DNA of 64,000 nucleotides, from the NCBI GenBank assembly GCA_963766995.1, contig CAVYCE010000003.1, forward strand, positions 620,001-684,000. The letters are read 5' to 3'. How positions within the stretch are numbered: position 1 is the first letter of the stretch; every line of letters begins with the position of its first letter. Positions 51,399-59,849 of the stretch are shown here, piece after piece. The DNA is from Bog-473 sp963766995. Its GTDB lineage: Bacteria > Actinomycetota > Acidimicrobiia > Acidimicrobiales > RAAP-2. Both the position numbers and the translations under genes were made by a program. The notes beneath the pieces are model-generated. The model saw only the letters and a program-made list of their open reading frames with translations, did not search any database and was not told where the DNA came from.

Positions 51399-52547
51399 GT
51401 GATCGAAACGGACGAGCACCATATCTTTCGCAAGACATTGCGAGATCTCTTTGAGCGTGAGATCGATCCCTATGTCGATGGATGGGAGGCCGCCCGCACC
51501 TTCCCCGCCCACGAACTTTTTCCGAAACTGGGAGCTGTGGGACTCCTGGGGCTCGAATACGACGAGGCCTACGGCGGCATGGGGGCCGACCACTCCTTCA
51601 CCGTCGTGGCGGGTGAGGAGATGGGACGCATCAGCTGTGGCGGCGTACCCATGGCGATGGCAGTCCAGATGTCGATGGCTACTCCCGCCTTGGCTCGCTT
51701 CGGATCACATGAGCTGAAAGAGCAGTACCTCGCCCCGTCCATCAGAGGTGAGCTCGTGGCCTCCATCGCCGTCACGGAGCCCGATGCCGGCAGCGACGTC
51801 GCTGGTATCCGGACTCGGGCCATCAAGGACGGTGACGAATGGGTGATCAACGGTTCGAAGCTCTACATCACCAACGGCACCCAGGCCGACTGGCTCTGCC
51901 TCCTGGCCCGTACCTCTGACGATCCTGGCTATCAGGGCATGTCGCTCATCGTGGTGCCCACCGCCGTCGACGGCGTGGTGGTGTCACGCAAGCTGGAGAA
52001 GCTGGGTATGTGGTCCAGCGATACTGCCGAACTTTCGTTCACCGATGTGCGTGTGCCGGTCAGCAACACCATCGGCTCCATCGGCCGCGGTTTTCAGCAG
52101 CAGATGGCTCAGTTCCAAGCCGAGCGCCTGATCACCCTTTACAAGCAAGTGGGCGCCATTGAGCAGGCCCTACAACGCACCAAGGCCTATCTGTGCGAGC
52201 GCCAGGCTTTCGGCAAGCCCTTGATGGCCAATCAACATCTGCAGTTTGTCCTGGCCGAGCTGACGGCGCGCCACGACATGCTCAAGCACTACGCACGGGC
52301 GTCCGCCGACGCTGTGCTGCGCGGTGAGGACGCCACCCGGTTTGCCACCATCGGCAAGCTGATGGGTTCTCGATTGCAGCGCGAGGTGGCCGACGCCTGC
52401 CTTCAGTACCACGGTGGTATCGCCTACATGGAAGAACACTGGGCGTCTCGCTTCTACCGTGACACCCGCCTCGACTCCATCGGTGCCGGCGCCGACGAAG
52501 TGATGCTGCGCATTTTGGCGCGCATGGACGGCTACGCGGTCGAGTAG
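51399..52547 (+). CDS. Acyl-CoA dehydrogenase
   Basis: A 382-residue flavoprotein: LLGLEYDEAYGGMGADHSFT, the FAD/substrate block IAVTEPDAGSDVAGIRTRAI, FGKPLMANQHLQFVLAELTA and the C-terminal CLQYHGGIAYMEEHWASRFY followed by GAGADEVML (the usual G-T/A-x-E-I/V-M region). It desaturates an acyl-CoA, feeding electrons to ETF. GTG 51399 is chosen; upstream in-frame starts lie inside the divergent gene. As the divergent partner of the carboxylase operon it fits a citronellyl- or isovaleryl-CoA dehydrogenase role (AtuD/LiuA), inferred. Confidence 0.88.
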   Translation: MIETDEHHIFRKTLRDLFEREIDPYVDGWEAARTFPAHELFPKLGAVGLLGLEYDEAYGGMGADHSFTVVAGEEMGRISCGGVPMAMAVQMSMATPALARFGSHELKEQYLAPSIRGELVASIAVTEPDAGSDVAGIRTRAIKDGDEWVINGSKLYITNGTQADWLCLLARTSDDPGYQGMSLIVVPTAVDGVVVSRKLEKLGMWSSDTAELSFTDVRVPVSNTIGSIGRGFQQQMAQFQAERLITLYKQVGAIEQALQRTKAYLCERQAFGKPLMANQHLQFVLAELTARHDMLKHYARASADAVLRGEDATRFATIGKLMGSRLQREVADACLQYHGGIAYMEEHWASRFYRDTRLDSIGAGADEVMLRILARMDGYAVE

Positions 52548-52572
52548 CGCTTTTGTGTTGGTGAGCCGTGGC

Positions 52573-53412
52573 CTAGGTGTGGCGAAACACGGCCTGCCCG
52601 CCGCCACTGGCAATCAGATGTCGGTCTCGGTTCCAAATGCGACCGTTCCAGGACAACAGCCCGTTTGCCGCTACCGGTGAGTGGCCGTCAAGCAAGAGCC
52701 AGTCGTCGTGCACGCCCGGATGTTGGAACGAAACGTAGAGGTCCAGGCTCGGTGCGATGAACGGCGGCTCGAGGTACGCGTGGGGCCGATGACCCGCCGG
52801 CCAGCTCATCACGTCCAGCACGACGACGGTGCGGGCCGCGTCCACCCACGGGTCCAACACATCGAGTTCGGGCCGGCAACGGACCCACGACCGCCACGTT
52901 GGCTCAGCCGGACCGCTGGGCGGATATTCGTCAAAGAAGCTCAGTGGGCGTTGGTCGAAATTGCTCCAGAAGTTGAAGCGTGCCTCCTGATCGGGCCAAA
53001 GCTCCTGCGGTGACTTGAGATCTTCGGGGTTGGGCACCTCGGGGGGTCGAACATCTTCATGTACGAGGCCGTCGACTTCTCCCACCGACCACACCATGGC
53101 GTCGAGCACGGCTCGCCCGTTCTGAGTCATCTCCACCCGTTGGGCCAGCACGGTGCGCCCGGAACGCAGCGGGGTGACAAGAAGATCGACGGGTTCGAAG
53201 GCCGCCACCGAGAGGTAGTGGCAGAAGAAACTGGCCGGACGAGCAAATGGGCTGGCCGCTCCGGCAGCCCGCAGCGCGATAGCTGCCACATAGCCACCCT
53301 CCGGACCCCAAATCTCCCAATCCGGGTGGACCATGGCGGTAAAGCGCCGAATCCCCTCCGAATTATCAGTGTCCACCGGCGTGACGGCGGTCTCCAGTCC
53401 CAAATCGCCCAT
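52573..53412 (-). CDS. Acyl-CoA thioesterase (TesB-like double hotdog)
   Basis: A 279-residue two-hotdog thioesterase. The N-half has HPDWEIWGPEGGYVAAIALR (family N/GG region) and RPASFFCHYLSVAAFEPVDL; the C-half ends in LLLDGHSPVAANGLLSWNGR with IWNRDRHLIASGGGQAVFR (the S-Q/G-G-Q region). It hydrolyses acyl-CoAs. It is convergent with the acyl-CoA dehydrogenase (26 bp apart) and may relieve CoA trapping in the carboxylase pathway; that is inferred. Confidence 0.83.
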   Translation of the reverse strand: MGDLGLETAVTPVDTDNSEGIRRFTAMVHPDWEIWGPEGGYVAAIALRAAGAASPFARPASFFCHYLSVAAFEPVDLLVTPLRSGRTVLAQRVEMTQNGRAVLDAMVWSVGEVDGLVHEDVRPPEVPNPEDLKSPQELWPDQEARFNFWSNFDQRPLSFFDEYPPSGPAEPTWRSWVRCRPELDVLDPWVDAARTVVVLDVMSWPAGHRPHAYLEPPFIAPSLDLYVSFQHPGVHDDWLLLDGHSPVAANGLLSWNGRIWNRDRHLIASGGGQAVFRHT

Positions 53413-53418
53413 GTGCCC

Positions 53419-53697
53419 TCAGTTCAGCGGAAGACCGGGCGCATCGGCCAGCGATGGGTCTCGCCCGGGTCGAGCGGAGGCGGCATAGAGCTGGTCGACT
53501 CGGAAGGACCGGACGGCACGATCCCCTTGGCGCCCACCGACCACTTCCACCCACTCTTCGCCTGTGGTCGAGTTGGCCACGTGGGCCACGAAAGACCACG
53601 TGGCGCCGCGGATGCGAGTGCCTTGTACCTGCACGGGGTCGCCCGGCCGCAGTCCGGCCCAGTGCTCGTTGCGTTTGAGATCAGCCAGCGGTCTCAC
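53419..53697 (-). CDS. Small conserved-looking protein of unknown function
   Basis: A 92-residue protein starting at GTG 53697 (VRPLADLKRNEHWAGLRPGD), 17 nt inside the end of dedA, so probably co-transcribed. It has an SH3-like all-beta feel: GDPVQVQGTRIRGATWSFVA, then TGEEWVEVVGGRQGDRAVRS. No named family recognised, no signal peptide. It lies just before the thioesterase gene on the same strand. Confidence 0.6.
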   Translation of the reverse strand: MRPLADLKRNEHWAGLRPGDPVQVQGTRIRGATWSFVAHVANSTTGEEWVEVVGGRQGDRAVRSFRVDQLYAASARPGRDPSLADAPGLPLN

Positions 53698-54286
53698 GCT
53701 CCGCTCGCAGGTCGCGGAGTCGATGGATGACCGCAATGACGATCACAATCACAATGATGACCGCGACCGCAATGCCAGCGTCCGAGAAGCCCTTGACGAT
53801 CTTGTGCCAGTTGTGACCGAGGGCATACCCGATTGACCCCAAGGCCACGCCGTACATCGCCGTGGCGACCGCCGTGCTGGCCAGGAATCGCTTGAACGGC
53901 ATTTCACCAATGCCGGCCACCAGCGAAATGACGGCTCGCACGACCGGTATGAATCGGCCGAAGAAGACGGGCAGTGCACCTCGATTTGCCATGAAGCGGT
54001 CGGCTCGGTCGAGATCGGCATGAGAGAGCAGGACGTATTTGCCATAGCGGTCGATCACCGTTCGCCCGCCCGACTTTCCGATCAGGTAGGCCACCACGCA
54101 ACCGCAAATCTCCCCCACTACGGCCACCGCTATGACGCCGACGATGTTGAACCCGGGCTTGTGCTGGGCCGCCAAGGCCGCTGAATAACCGAAGGTGATT
54201 TCCGAGGGAAAGGGAATGCACACCGCCTCAATCAGGGCTATGGCAAATATGGCGACATAGCTCCAGTGCTCGAGGAAGTGTTCCAT
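53681..54286 (-). CDS. DedA-family membrane protein
   Basis: A 201-residue multi-pass membrane protein of the DedA/VTT family. It shows LIEAVCIPFPSEITFGYSAA, GEICGCVVAYLIGKSGGRTV and the conserved VFFGRFIPVVRAVISLVAGI. Such proteins act as lipid flippases or half-transporters (undecaprenyl phosphate or phospholipid recycling). The final ~25 residues form one more hydrophobic helix followed by a basic tail. It is divergent from the RecB-like nuclease. Confidence 0.9.
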   Translation of the reverse strand: MEHFLEHWSYVAIFAIALIEAVCIPFPSEITFGYSAALAAQHKPGFNIVGVIAVAVVGEICGCVVAYLIGKSGGRTVIDRYGKYVLLSHADLDRADRFMANRGALPVFFGRFIPVVRAVISLVAGIGEMPFKRFLASTAVATAMYGVALGSIGYALGHNWHKIVKGFSDAGIAVAVIIVIVIVIAVIHRLRDLRAERETAG

Positions 54287-54345
54287 TGGGCCTCTTTTTA
54301 GTGCATGGATCGGTGCTGTCTGAGCCTCGTCCTATCCTGGCCGTC

Positions 54346-55119
54346 ATGGCGCTCGACCTCCCACGGACCCTGACGCCATCGAAAATGACGTCGTTCACCA
54401 ATTGCCCACTGGCCTTCCGCTTCACGGTCATTGAGCATCGCCCTGAGCCACCATCTCCCCACGCGGTCCAGGGCACCTTGGTGCACGCCGCTCTCGAGGG
54501 TCTCTTTTGGAATCATGAGGCAGGCACCCGGACAGAGACGGTCGCCATGGACGAGCTACTGGCGGCGTGGACCGAGCTCCAGTCCGATCCGGAATTCGTG
54601 GAGCTGGAATTGAACGACCAGGACGCCGATGCATTTCTGACTGATGCGCGCACGCTGGTGTCCAATTACTTCCGCTTGGAGGATCCCAATGCGGTGAATG
54701 CCATTGGGGTGGAGCTCGGGGTGGAGCTGGAGGATGCCGGCATGCGCTTGCGCGGCATCATCGACCGGCTCGACATCGGTCCCGATGGCGAGCTGACCAT
54801 CGTCGACTACAAGACTGGGCGCGCCCCTTCGGCCCGCTACGAGCAGGCCCGCATGGGTGGCGTGCACACGTACGCCTTGCTGTGCCAGCGCATTCTGGGC
54901 CGGACGCCTACCGAAGTCCGCCTGCTCCACCTGCGCGACCCGGTCGTGATTTCGGCCGTCTCTTCACCCCAAACGGTCCGTGGGCAAAAGGCACGCACCA
55001 ACGCCGTGTGGGGCGCCATCGAGCGCGCTTGCAGCAATGAGGACTTCCGACCCAAGACGGGTCCACTGTGCAATTTCTGCCACTTCAAATCGTCATGTCC
55101 AGCCTTCGGAGCGGCCTGA
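54346..55119 (+). CDS. RecB-family nuclease with Fe-S cysteine cluster (PD-(D/E)XK)
   Basis: A 257-residue single-domain nuclease. Core motifs are QGTLVHAALEGLFW (His), RGIIDRLDIGPDGE and LTIVDYKTGRAPS (D...D-x-K). Cysteines at TNCPLAF near the N-terminus and CNFCHFKSSCPAF at the C-terminus form the four-Cys Fe-S set of AddB/Cas4-like nucleases. No CRISPR array or helicase is nearby, so Cas4 is excluded; it is a stand-alone DNA-repair-type exonuclease. ATG 54346 is preferred to an upstream in-frame start inside the dedA promoter area. Confidence 0.88.
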   Translation: MALDLPRTLTPSKMTSFTNCPLAFRFTVIEHRPEPPSPHAVQGTLVHAALEGLFWNHEAGTRTETVAMDELLAAWTELQSDPEFVELELNDQDADAFLTDARTLVSNYFRLEDPNAVNAIGVELGVELEDAGMRLRGIIDRLDIGPDGELTIVDYKTGRAPSARYEQARMGGVHTYALLCQRILGRTPTEVRLLHLRDPVVISAVSSPQTVRGQKARTNAVWGAIERACSNEDFRPKTGPLCNFCHFKSSCPAFGAA

Positions 55120-55120
55120 C

Positions 55121-55723
55121 ATGTCCATGGCTCAGGGGTTCGACGCCACGGTCGATGAGGCTTTCGATCGGTTGCGCGGCACACCACAGGTGGATCGGGC
55201 TGCAGCCATGGTCTCCAACCTGGCCGACTACGGGCTGGTGTGGGTGATCGTGGCGCTGTGGAAGTGCCGTCGTCGGGGACCAACCCGCCGCCGGGCCGTC
55301 ATGGCCCTCGGGGTGGCCGGCTTCTCATCGCTTGGCATCAGTCGAGTCATCAAGTCGACGGTTGACCGTCAACGTCCCGAGGAGCACTTGGACGCCACCG
55401 TGCGCACACCGACCAGCAGCAGCTTCCCCAGCGGACACACCCTGGCCGCCTTCTGCACCGCCATGGTCCTGTCGGAAAGCGAAGTCGAGACCGCTGCCTT
55501 CGTCGGCTTCGCCAGCGCCGTGGCCGTCAGCCGCGTGCACCTCCGAGCCCACCATCCCAGCGATGTGGTGGGGGGTGCCGCCATCGGCTCCCTTCTGGGC
55601 GTCTTGCTGCGGCCCATGGTGCAAGCCATCACGCCAGGAAAGCGCCAGGTTCGGACTCGGCGACGCACCCAGAAAGTGGTGTTGGGAATGGGAGGGCAGG
55701 ACTACCTGTTGAAGAGACTGTGA
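55121..55723 (+). CDS. PAP2-family phosphatase
   Basis: A 200-residue membrane-associated phosphatase with the three PAP2 motifs: KSTVDRQRP (K-x6-R-P), SSSFPSGHTLA (P-S-G-H) and SRVHLRAHHPSDVVGG (S-R-x5-H-x3-D). Hydrophobic segments alternate as usual. It would dephosphorylate a lipid phosphate such as undecaprenyl or phosphatidyl glycerol phosphate. It begins 1 base after the nuclease stop and overlaps the DsbA-like gene by 4 nt. Confidence 0.9.
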   Translation: MSMAQGFDATVDEAFDRLRGTPQVDRAAAMVSNLADYGLVWVIVALWKCRRRGPTRRRAVMALGVAGFSSLGISRVIKSTVDRQRPEEHLDATVRTPTSSSFPSGHTLAAFCTAMVLSESEVETAAFVGFASAVAVSRVHLRAHHPSDVVGGAAIGSLLGVLLRPMVQAITPGKRQVRTRRRTQKVVLGMGGQDYLLKRL

Positions 55724-56319
55724 ATCCATTTTCCGTGACCTGGGACTATCGCTGCCCCTTCGCTCGCAATGCCCACGAACACATCATTGAGGGGCTGGCC
55801 GACGGTGCCGATTGGGACGTGACGTTCCTCCCCTTCTCGCTGACGCAGAGCCACGTGCCCGAGGGCGGCGTTGACGCGTGGGACGATCCGAGCAAGTTCA
55901 AAGACCTGCTCGCATTGGCCGCAGGTGTTGTGGTCCGAGATCAGTATCCCGACCAGTTCGGACAAGTGCACCGGGCCCTGTTCACCGCCCGGCACGACGA
56001 AGGACTTGATCTGCGGGTTCCTGACGTGGTCAGCGGCGTGCTCGACGGGGCCGGCGTCCCCGGGGACAAGGTGTTGGCCGAGGTGGATGCCGGTGGGCCC
56101 ATCGATGAGATCCGCCGCTCGCACACCAAGGCGGTGACGTCATGGAGCGTGTTCGGCGTTCCCACCTTCGTCATGGATGATCGTGCCGTGTTCGTCCGAC
56201 TGATGAGCCGGCCTCAGGGCGACGCCGCACTGGCCCGGCGCACCATCGACGCCGTAGTGCGAATGATGGAAGAGCAGCCCGACCTCAACGAGTTCAAGTA
56301 CACCACTCTGTCGCAATAG
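55720..56319 (+). CDS. DsbA-family thioredoxin-fold protein
   Basis: A 199-residue DsbA/2-hydroxychromene-2-carboxylate isomerase-like protein: VTWDYRCPFARNAHEHIIEG has the active-site position with a single Cys (CPFA instead of CxxC), and the cis-Pro loop is SWSVFGVPTFVMDDRAVFVR. The missing second Cys argues against classic disulfide oxidation and fits the thiol- or glutathione/mycothiol-dependent branch. No signal peptide, so cytoplasmic. GTG at 55720 overlaps the PAP2 stop by 4 nt. Confidence 0.8.
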   Translation: MNPFSVTWDYRCPFARNAHEHIIEGLADGADWDVTFLPFSLTQSHVPEGGVDAWDDPSKFKDLLALAAGVVVRDQYPDQFGQVHRALFTARHDEGLDLRVPDVVSGVLDGAGVPGDKVLAEVDAGGPIDEIRRSHTKAVTSWSVFGVPTFVMDDRAVFVRLMSRPQGDAALARRTIDAVVRMMEEQPDLNEFKYTTLSQ

Positions 56320-56326
56320 CGGGCCC

Positions 56327-57247
56327 TTAGGACGTGGCGATCTCGCTCATGAGGTTGAAGGTGCGCTTGCGCTCTTCGCTGTTGCCCACAATGGAGGCCA
56401 CGAAATCGGTGGCTCCGGCCTTCGCCAGTGCTTCGATATGAGCCGCCACCGATTCCTCATCGCCGACGAAGGCAATATCGGATGGACTGCCCGCCCCTTC
56501 CTTGTCCAGCATGGCTCTGTAGGACGGCAGGTGCGGATAGAGGGCGAACTCCTTATTGATCCGCTCCTTGGCCGTCTCCACGTCGGCGGTCACCGTCACG
56601 GGCAGGGCCACGCCGATGCGCGGCGCCGGTCGGCCAGCCTTCTCGGCCGCGCTTCGGATGGTGGGCGAAATGTGCGAGTCGATGGTCTGCGTCCCCGTCA
56701 TCCACGTGACAGTGCCGTCGGCCACCCGACCGGCCAGTTTCAGCATGGCCGTGCCAAGCGCCGCCACCAACACCGGCGGGGCCTCCACGCCGGGAATGTC
56801 GATCGGTTGCATGGCGTTAGCCGTGACGCGCTCGCCCACCGCGCTGACCGTCTCACCATGCAGGAGCGGCATCAGGGCGGCCAGGTATTCCTTCATATAC
56901 GTCGCCGGCTTGTCGAAACTCATGCCCCACATGCCTTCCACCACCACCTGATGGGAGAGCCCAATGCCAAGGATGAGGCGATTTCCTGTGGCCAACTGCA
57001 CCGTCAAGGACTGTTGCGCCAGCATCATGGGGTGCCGCGGGTACACGGGGACCACTCCGGTCCCAATGTGGATGCCCGGCACTTGCGCGCCGGCTGCGGC
57101 CAGCAACGTCAGAGCGTCCGGTCCGAAGATCTGCACTGCGAAAGCGTGGTCCAACCCGGCATCGGCAAAACGTTGGAGCTGTGCCACGGTCTCGTTCAAT
57201 GACTTGTCCACATCGATCAGGCTTCCAATGCGCAGAGGCTTGGCCAT
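56327..57247 (-). CDS. Luciferase-like (LLM class) F420-type oxidoreductase
   Basis: A 306-residue luciferase-like barrel: RIGSLIDVDKSLNETVAQLQ, IHIGTGVVPVYPRHPMMLAQ, TGNRLILGIGLSHQVVVEGM and PVLVAALGTAMLKLAGRVAD (the LAALGPKML-like block of the TIGR03564-type F420 family). ATG 57247 is favoured by GAGGAG 12 bases upstream. An in-frame start at 57328 would overlap the divergent purK. F420 use inferred; substrate unknown. Confidence 0.85.
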   Translation of the reverse strand: MAKPLRIGSLIDVDKSLNETVAQLQRFADAGLDHAFAVQIFGPDALTLLAAAGAQVPGIHIGTGVVPVYPRHPMMLAQQSLTVQLATGNRLILGIGLSHQVVVEGMWGMSFDKPATYMKEYLAALMPLLHGETVSAVGERVTANAMQPIDIPGVEAPPVLVAALGTAMLKLAGRVADGTVTWMTGTQTIDSHISPTIRSAAEKAGRPAPRIGVALPVTVTADVETAKERINKEFALYPHLPSYRAMLDKEGAGSPSDIAFVGDEESVAAHIEALAKAGATDFVASIVGNSEERKRTFNLMSEIATS

Positions 57248-57316
57248 GGTCGTTGCTATCTCCTCGCCTAGTGTGCCGGTCGTGTCCGGGTCACTGCTTA
57301 CCTCGAGGCTAGCGAC

Positions 57317-58504
57317 ATGAACACGCATGACGTCGGGTTCGTTGGCGCCGGACAGTTGGCCCGCATGGCCGGTGAAGCCGCCAGTGCAATGGGACTGTCG
57401 ATGATCGTGCTCTCCGAGCGTCCTAATGACGCAGCCTGTGACGTGGCCGCCGAGGTGTTGATCGGCACACCGCAGATTGAGGCTGACTTACGCGCACTGG
57501 CTGAACGCTGCCGGGTGATCACCTTCGATCACGAGCAGGTGGATCTCGCGCTCATCGGATCGCTGGTGGCTGAGGGTCGGGCCATCTATCCCGGCGTGTC
57601 GACCCTGGAGATGGCGGTCGACAAGGCTCGCATGCGCACCGTGCTCACGGAAGCCGGGGTGCCGGTGCCGGCGTACACGCTGGTCGATCTCGATACCTTC
57701 GACCTGGCCGAGGTGCTGGCGTTGTTGGAGGTTTTTGGAGCGGCGAACGGATGGCCGATGGTGTTGAAGACGGCCCGCGGCGGTTATGACGGCAAGGGCG
57801 TCTGGACCGTCATGAATGCCGACGAAGCGCGCCACGTGGTGGAACCATTGTCGGGGACGCTGCTGGTGGAGGAGTTGGTCGAGCTGCAGGCCGAGCTGGC
57901 CGTGATGGTGGCGCGCCGGCCGTCGGGCCAGACGGTGGCCTGGCCCGCAGTCGAAACGGCACAGGTCGGAGGAGTCTGCCGTGAGGTGCTGGTGCCAGGT
58001 CGCCTGCCGGCCGATGTGGTCCACGCCGCGGTGACCTTGGCCGAACAGGTGGCCTCCATCGCCGGGGTCGTGGGCGTCCTGGCCGTGGAGCTGTTCTGGT
58101 CCAAGGGAATCTTGTTGGTCAATGAAATTGCGGCCCGTCCCCACAATTCGGGCCACTGGACCATTGAGGGCTCCGTGACCTCGCAGTTCGAGAATCACCT
58201 GAGGGCGGTGCTGGACCTCCCTCTCGGATCGCCCCGTCCCGCCCATACACAGGTGGCCAGCGTGAACGTGTTCGGAGGAGACGACGGGCAGGATCCGGCC
58301 CAATTACTGCCTGATGGACTGGCCATTGAGGGCGCTCACGTCCATCTGTATGGCAAAGGGGCCAGACCAGGACGCAAACTGGGACACGTGACGGTCTGTG
58401 GCGACGAAGCTGAAGTGGTGCGTGAACGGGCCTGGGCGGCCGCGTTGGCCCTTGGCACGCCTCGTCCCATCGGCCTCGAACTCCCAAAAGGAGCACTGCG
58501 ATGA
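57317..58504 (+). CDS. purK: 5-(carboxyamino)imidazole ribonucleotide synthase
   Basis: A 395-residue ATP-grasp enzyme converting AIR, bicarbonate and ATP to N5-CAIR in de novo purine synthesis. It shows VGFVGAGQLARMAGEAASAM, GVSTLEMAVDKARMRTVLTE, WPMVLKTARGGYDGKGVW and the metal-site block LLVNEIAARPHNSGHWTIEG. It is followed by purE with a 4-nt overlap, the classical order. Full length. Confidence 0.95.
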   Translation: MNTHDVGFVGAGQLARMAGEAASAMGLSMIVLSERPNDAACDVAAEVLIGTPQIEADLRALAERCRVITFDHEQVDLALIGSLVAEGRAIYPGVSTLEMAVDKARMRTVLTEAGVPVPAYTLVDLDTFDLAEVLALLEVFGAANGWPMVLKTARGGYDGKGVWTVMNADEARHVVEPLSGTLLVEELVELQAELAVMVARRPSGQTVAWPAVETAQVGGVCREVLVPGRLPADVVHAAVTLAEQVASIAGVVGVLAVELFWSKGILLVNEIAARPHNSGHWTIEGSVTSQFENHLRAVLDLPLGSPRPAHTQVASVNVFGGDDGQDPAQLLPDGLAIEGAHVHLYGKGARPGRKLGHVTVCGDEAEVVRERAWAAALALGTPRPIGLELPKGALR

Positions 58505-59007
58505 CCTCTCCCCTGGTGGCCGTCGTCATGGGCAGTTCATCCGACCTCAAGGTCATGCAGGAAGCGGTCGAGATCCTCGACACCTTCGGAGTACCCCACG
58601 AGGTGCGTGTGGTCTCAGCCCATCGCACCCCCGATGACATGCTGGCCTACGGACACGCGGCGGCCGGCAAGGGCCTCAAGGTCGTCATTGCCGGTGCCGG
58701 AGGCGCCGCTCATCTCCCCGGCATGCTGGCTGCGGTCACCACGCTGCCCGTGATCGGGGTACCAGTGGCTCTGTCCCATCTCGATGGGCTCGACTCACTC
58801 CTCTCCATTGTGCAAATGCCCCGTGGTGTTCCTGTGGCCACCATGGCGGTGAACGGGGCCCGCAATGCTGCCCTGCTGGCCGTGCGCATTCTGGCCCTGA
58901 GCGACGAGGGCTTGACTGTAAGAATGGCGGACTACCAGACGGAGATCGCCGGTACGGCGCGGTCACAGGATGCCGAAGTGGCGGGAGGTGCGGGAAGGAG
59001 TGAGTAG
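58501..59007 (+). CDS. purE: N5-carboxyaminoimidazole ribonucleotide mutase
   Basis: A 168-residue class I PurE. The substrate-binding blocks are VVMGSSSDLKVMQEA, VVSAHRTPDDMLAYG (catalytic H45-type His) and VIAGAGGAAHLPGMLAA. It turns N5-CAIR to CAIR, the next step after PurK. The ATG overlaps the purK stop. The C-terminal ~15 residues (GTARSQDAEVAGGAGRSE) are a low-complexity tail overlapping the next gene. Confidence 0.95.
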   Translation: MTSPLVAVVMGSSSDLKVMQEAVEILDTFGVPHEVRVVSAHRTPDDMLAYGHAAAGKGLKVVIAGAGGAAHLPGMLAAVTTLPVIGVPVALSHLDGLDSLLSIVQMPRGVPVATMAVNGARNAALLAVRILALSDEGLTVRMADYQTEIAGTARSQDAEVAGGAGRSE

Positions 59008-59845
59008 TCCGAACCTGGCACAGCGTCTCGGATACTCGGCCGACGCCAAGCTGCTCATCATCAATGCCGATGATCTCGGTTCATGCCATTCGGCCAACGT
59101 TGGAGTGTTCGAATGCCTCGCCACCGGAGTAGTGACGAGCGCCACGCTCATGGTGCCGTGCCCGTGGGCCCGTGAGGCATCGAGCCGTTACCGGGGGGAG
59201 GACGTGGGGGTCCATCTCACGGTCAACGCCGAATATGAGCTCTACCGTTGGGGCCCAATCACCCACGCGCCGTCATTGCTCGGCGGCGACGGCGGGTTCC
59301 CGCGCACCATGGAAGACGTGTGGGATCATGCCGACCTCGACGAGGTGCGCCGCGAATGCCGGGCGCAGATAGAACGGGCGATTTTGTGGGGTTTCGATGT
59401 CAGCCACCTCGATGCCCACATGGGCACGCTCCAGCTTCGGCCCGAGTTCTTTGACGTCTACCTCGACATGGCTATTGAATTCGGATTGCCACTGCGGATG
59501 ATCAGCCCCAGCACGGAGCGATACATCGGATTCCCCGGCCGAGACGTTGCGGCTGAGGCTGGCGCCATCTTCACCGACTACATGCGAATCGTTCCGGGCG
59601 TTGGATCGAGGGGTGTGTTCGAGAAGGACATCGCCAACCTCAAACCTGGGGTGACGGAGATGTTCCTCCATCCAGCCGTCGACAGCGCCGAATTGCAATC
59701 GTTGGCCACCGAGGACTGGGAGGCCAGAGTGGATGATCACCGCATGATTTGCCAGGAGACGTGGGTACGCCAGACCATTGAGGAGGCGGGGGCCACGCTC
59801 ATCGGATTCCGACCCCTTCGTGAACTCGCCAGAGCGGGACGCTGA
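58970..59845 (+). CDS. YdjC/ChbG-HpnK-family carbohydrate deacetylase-like protein
   Basis: A protein of up to 291 residues with KLLIINADDLGSCHSANVGV (metal Asp-Asp), DVGVHLTVNAEYELYRWGPI (His), FDVSHLDAHMGTLQLRPEFF (H-x-D-x-H) and VTEMFLHPAVDSAEL, the metal and catalytic set of YdjC. Members deacetylate chito-oligosaccharides or lipid-linked sugars. The start is uncertain: ATG 58970 overlaps purE by 38 nt; GTG 59000 would trim 10 residues. No catalytic residues seem lost. Substrate unknown. Confidence 0.85.
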   Translation: MPKWREVREGVSSPNLAQRLGYSADAKLLIINADDLGSCHSANVGVFECLATGVVTSATLMVPCPWAREASSRYRGEDVGVHLTVNAEYELYRWGPITHAPSLLGGDGGFPRTMEDVWDHADLDEVRRECRAQIERAILWGFDVSHLDAHMGTLQLRPEFFDVYLDMAIEFGLPLRMISPSTERYIGFPGRDVAAEAGAIFTDYMRIVPGVGSRGVFEKDIANLKPGVTEMFLHPAVDSAELQSLATEDWEARVDDHRMICQETWVRQTIEEAGATLIGFRPLRELARAGR

Positions 59846-59849
59846 CGTC

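Noticed and set aside
54346..55119. Cas4 and a CRISPR system
   Set aside because: The Fe-S RecB-like nuclease has no cas1/cas2 or repeat array nearby, and no CRISPR-like spacing was seen anywhere in the window.
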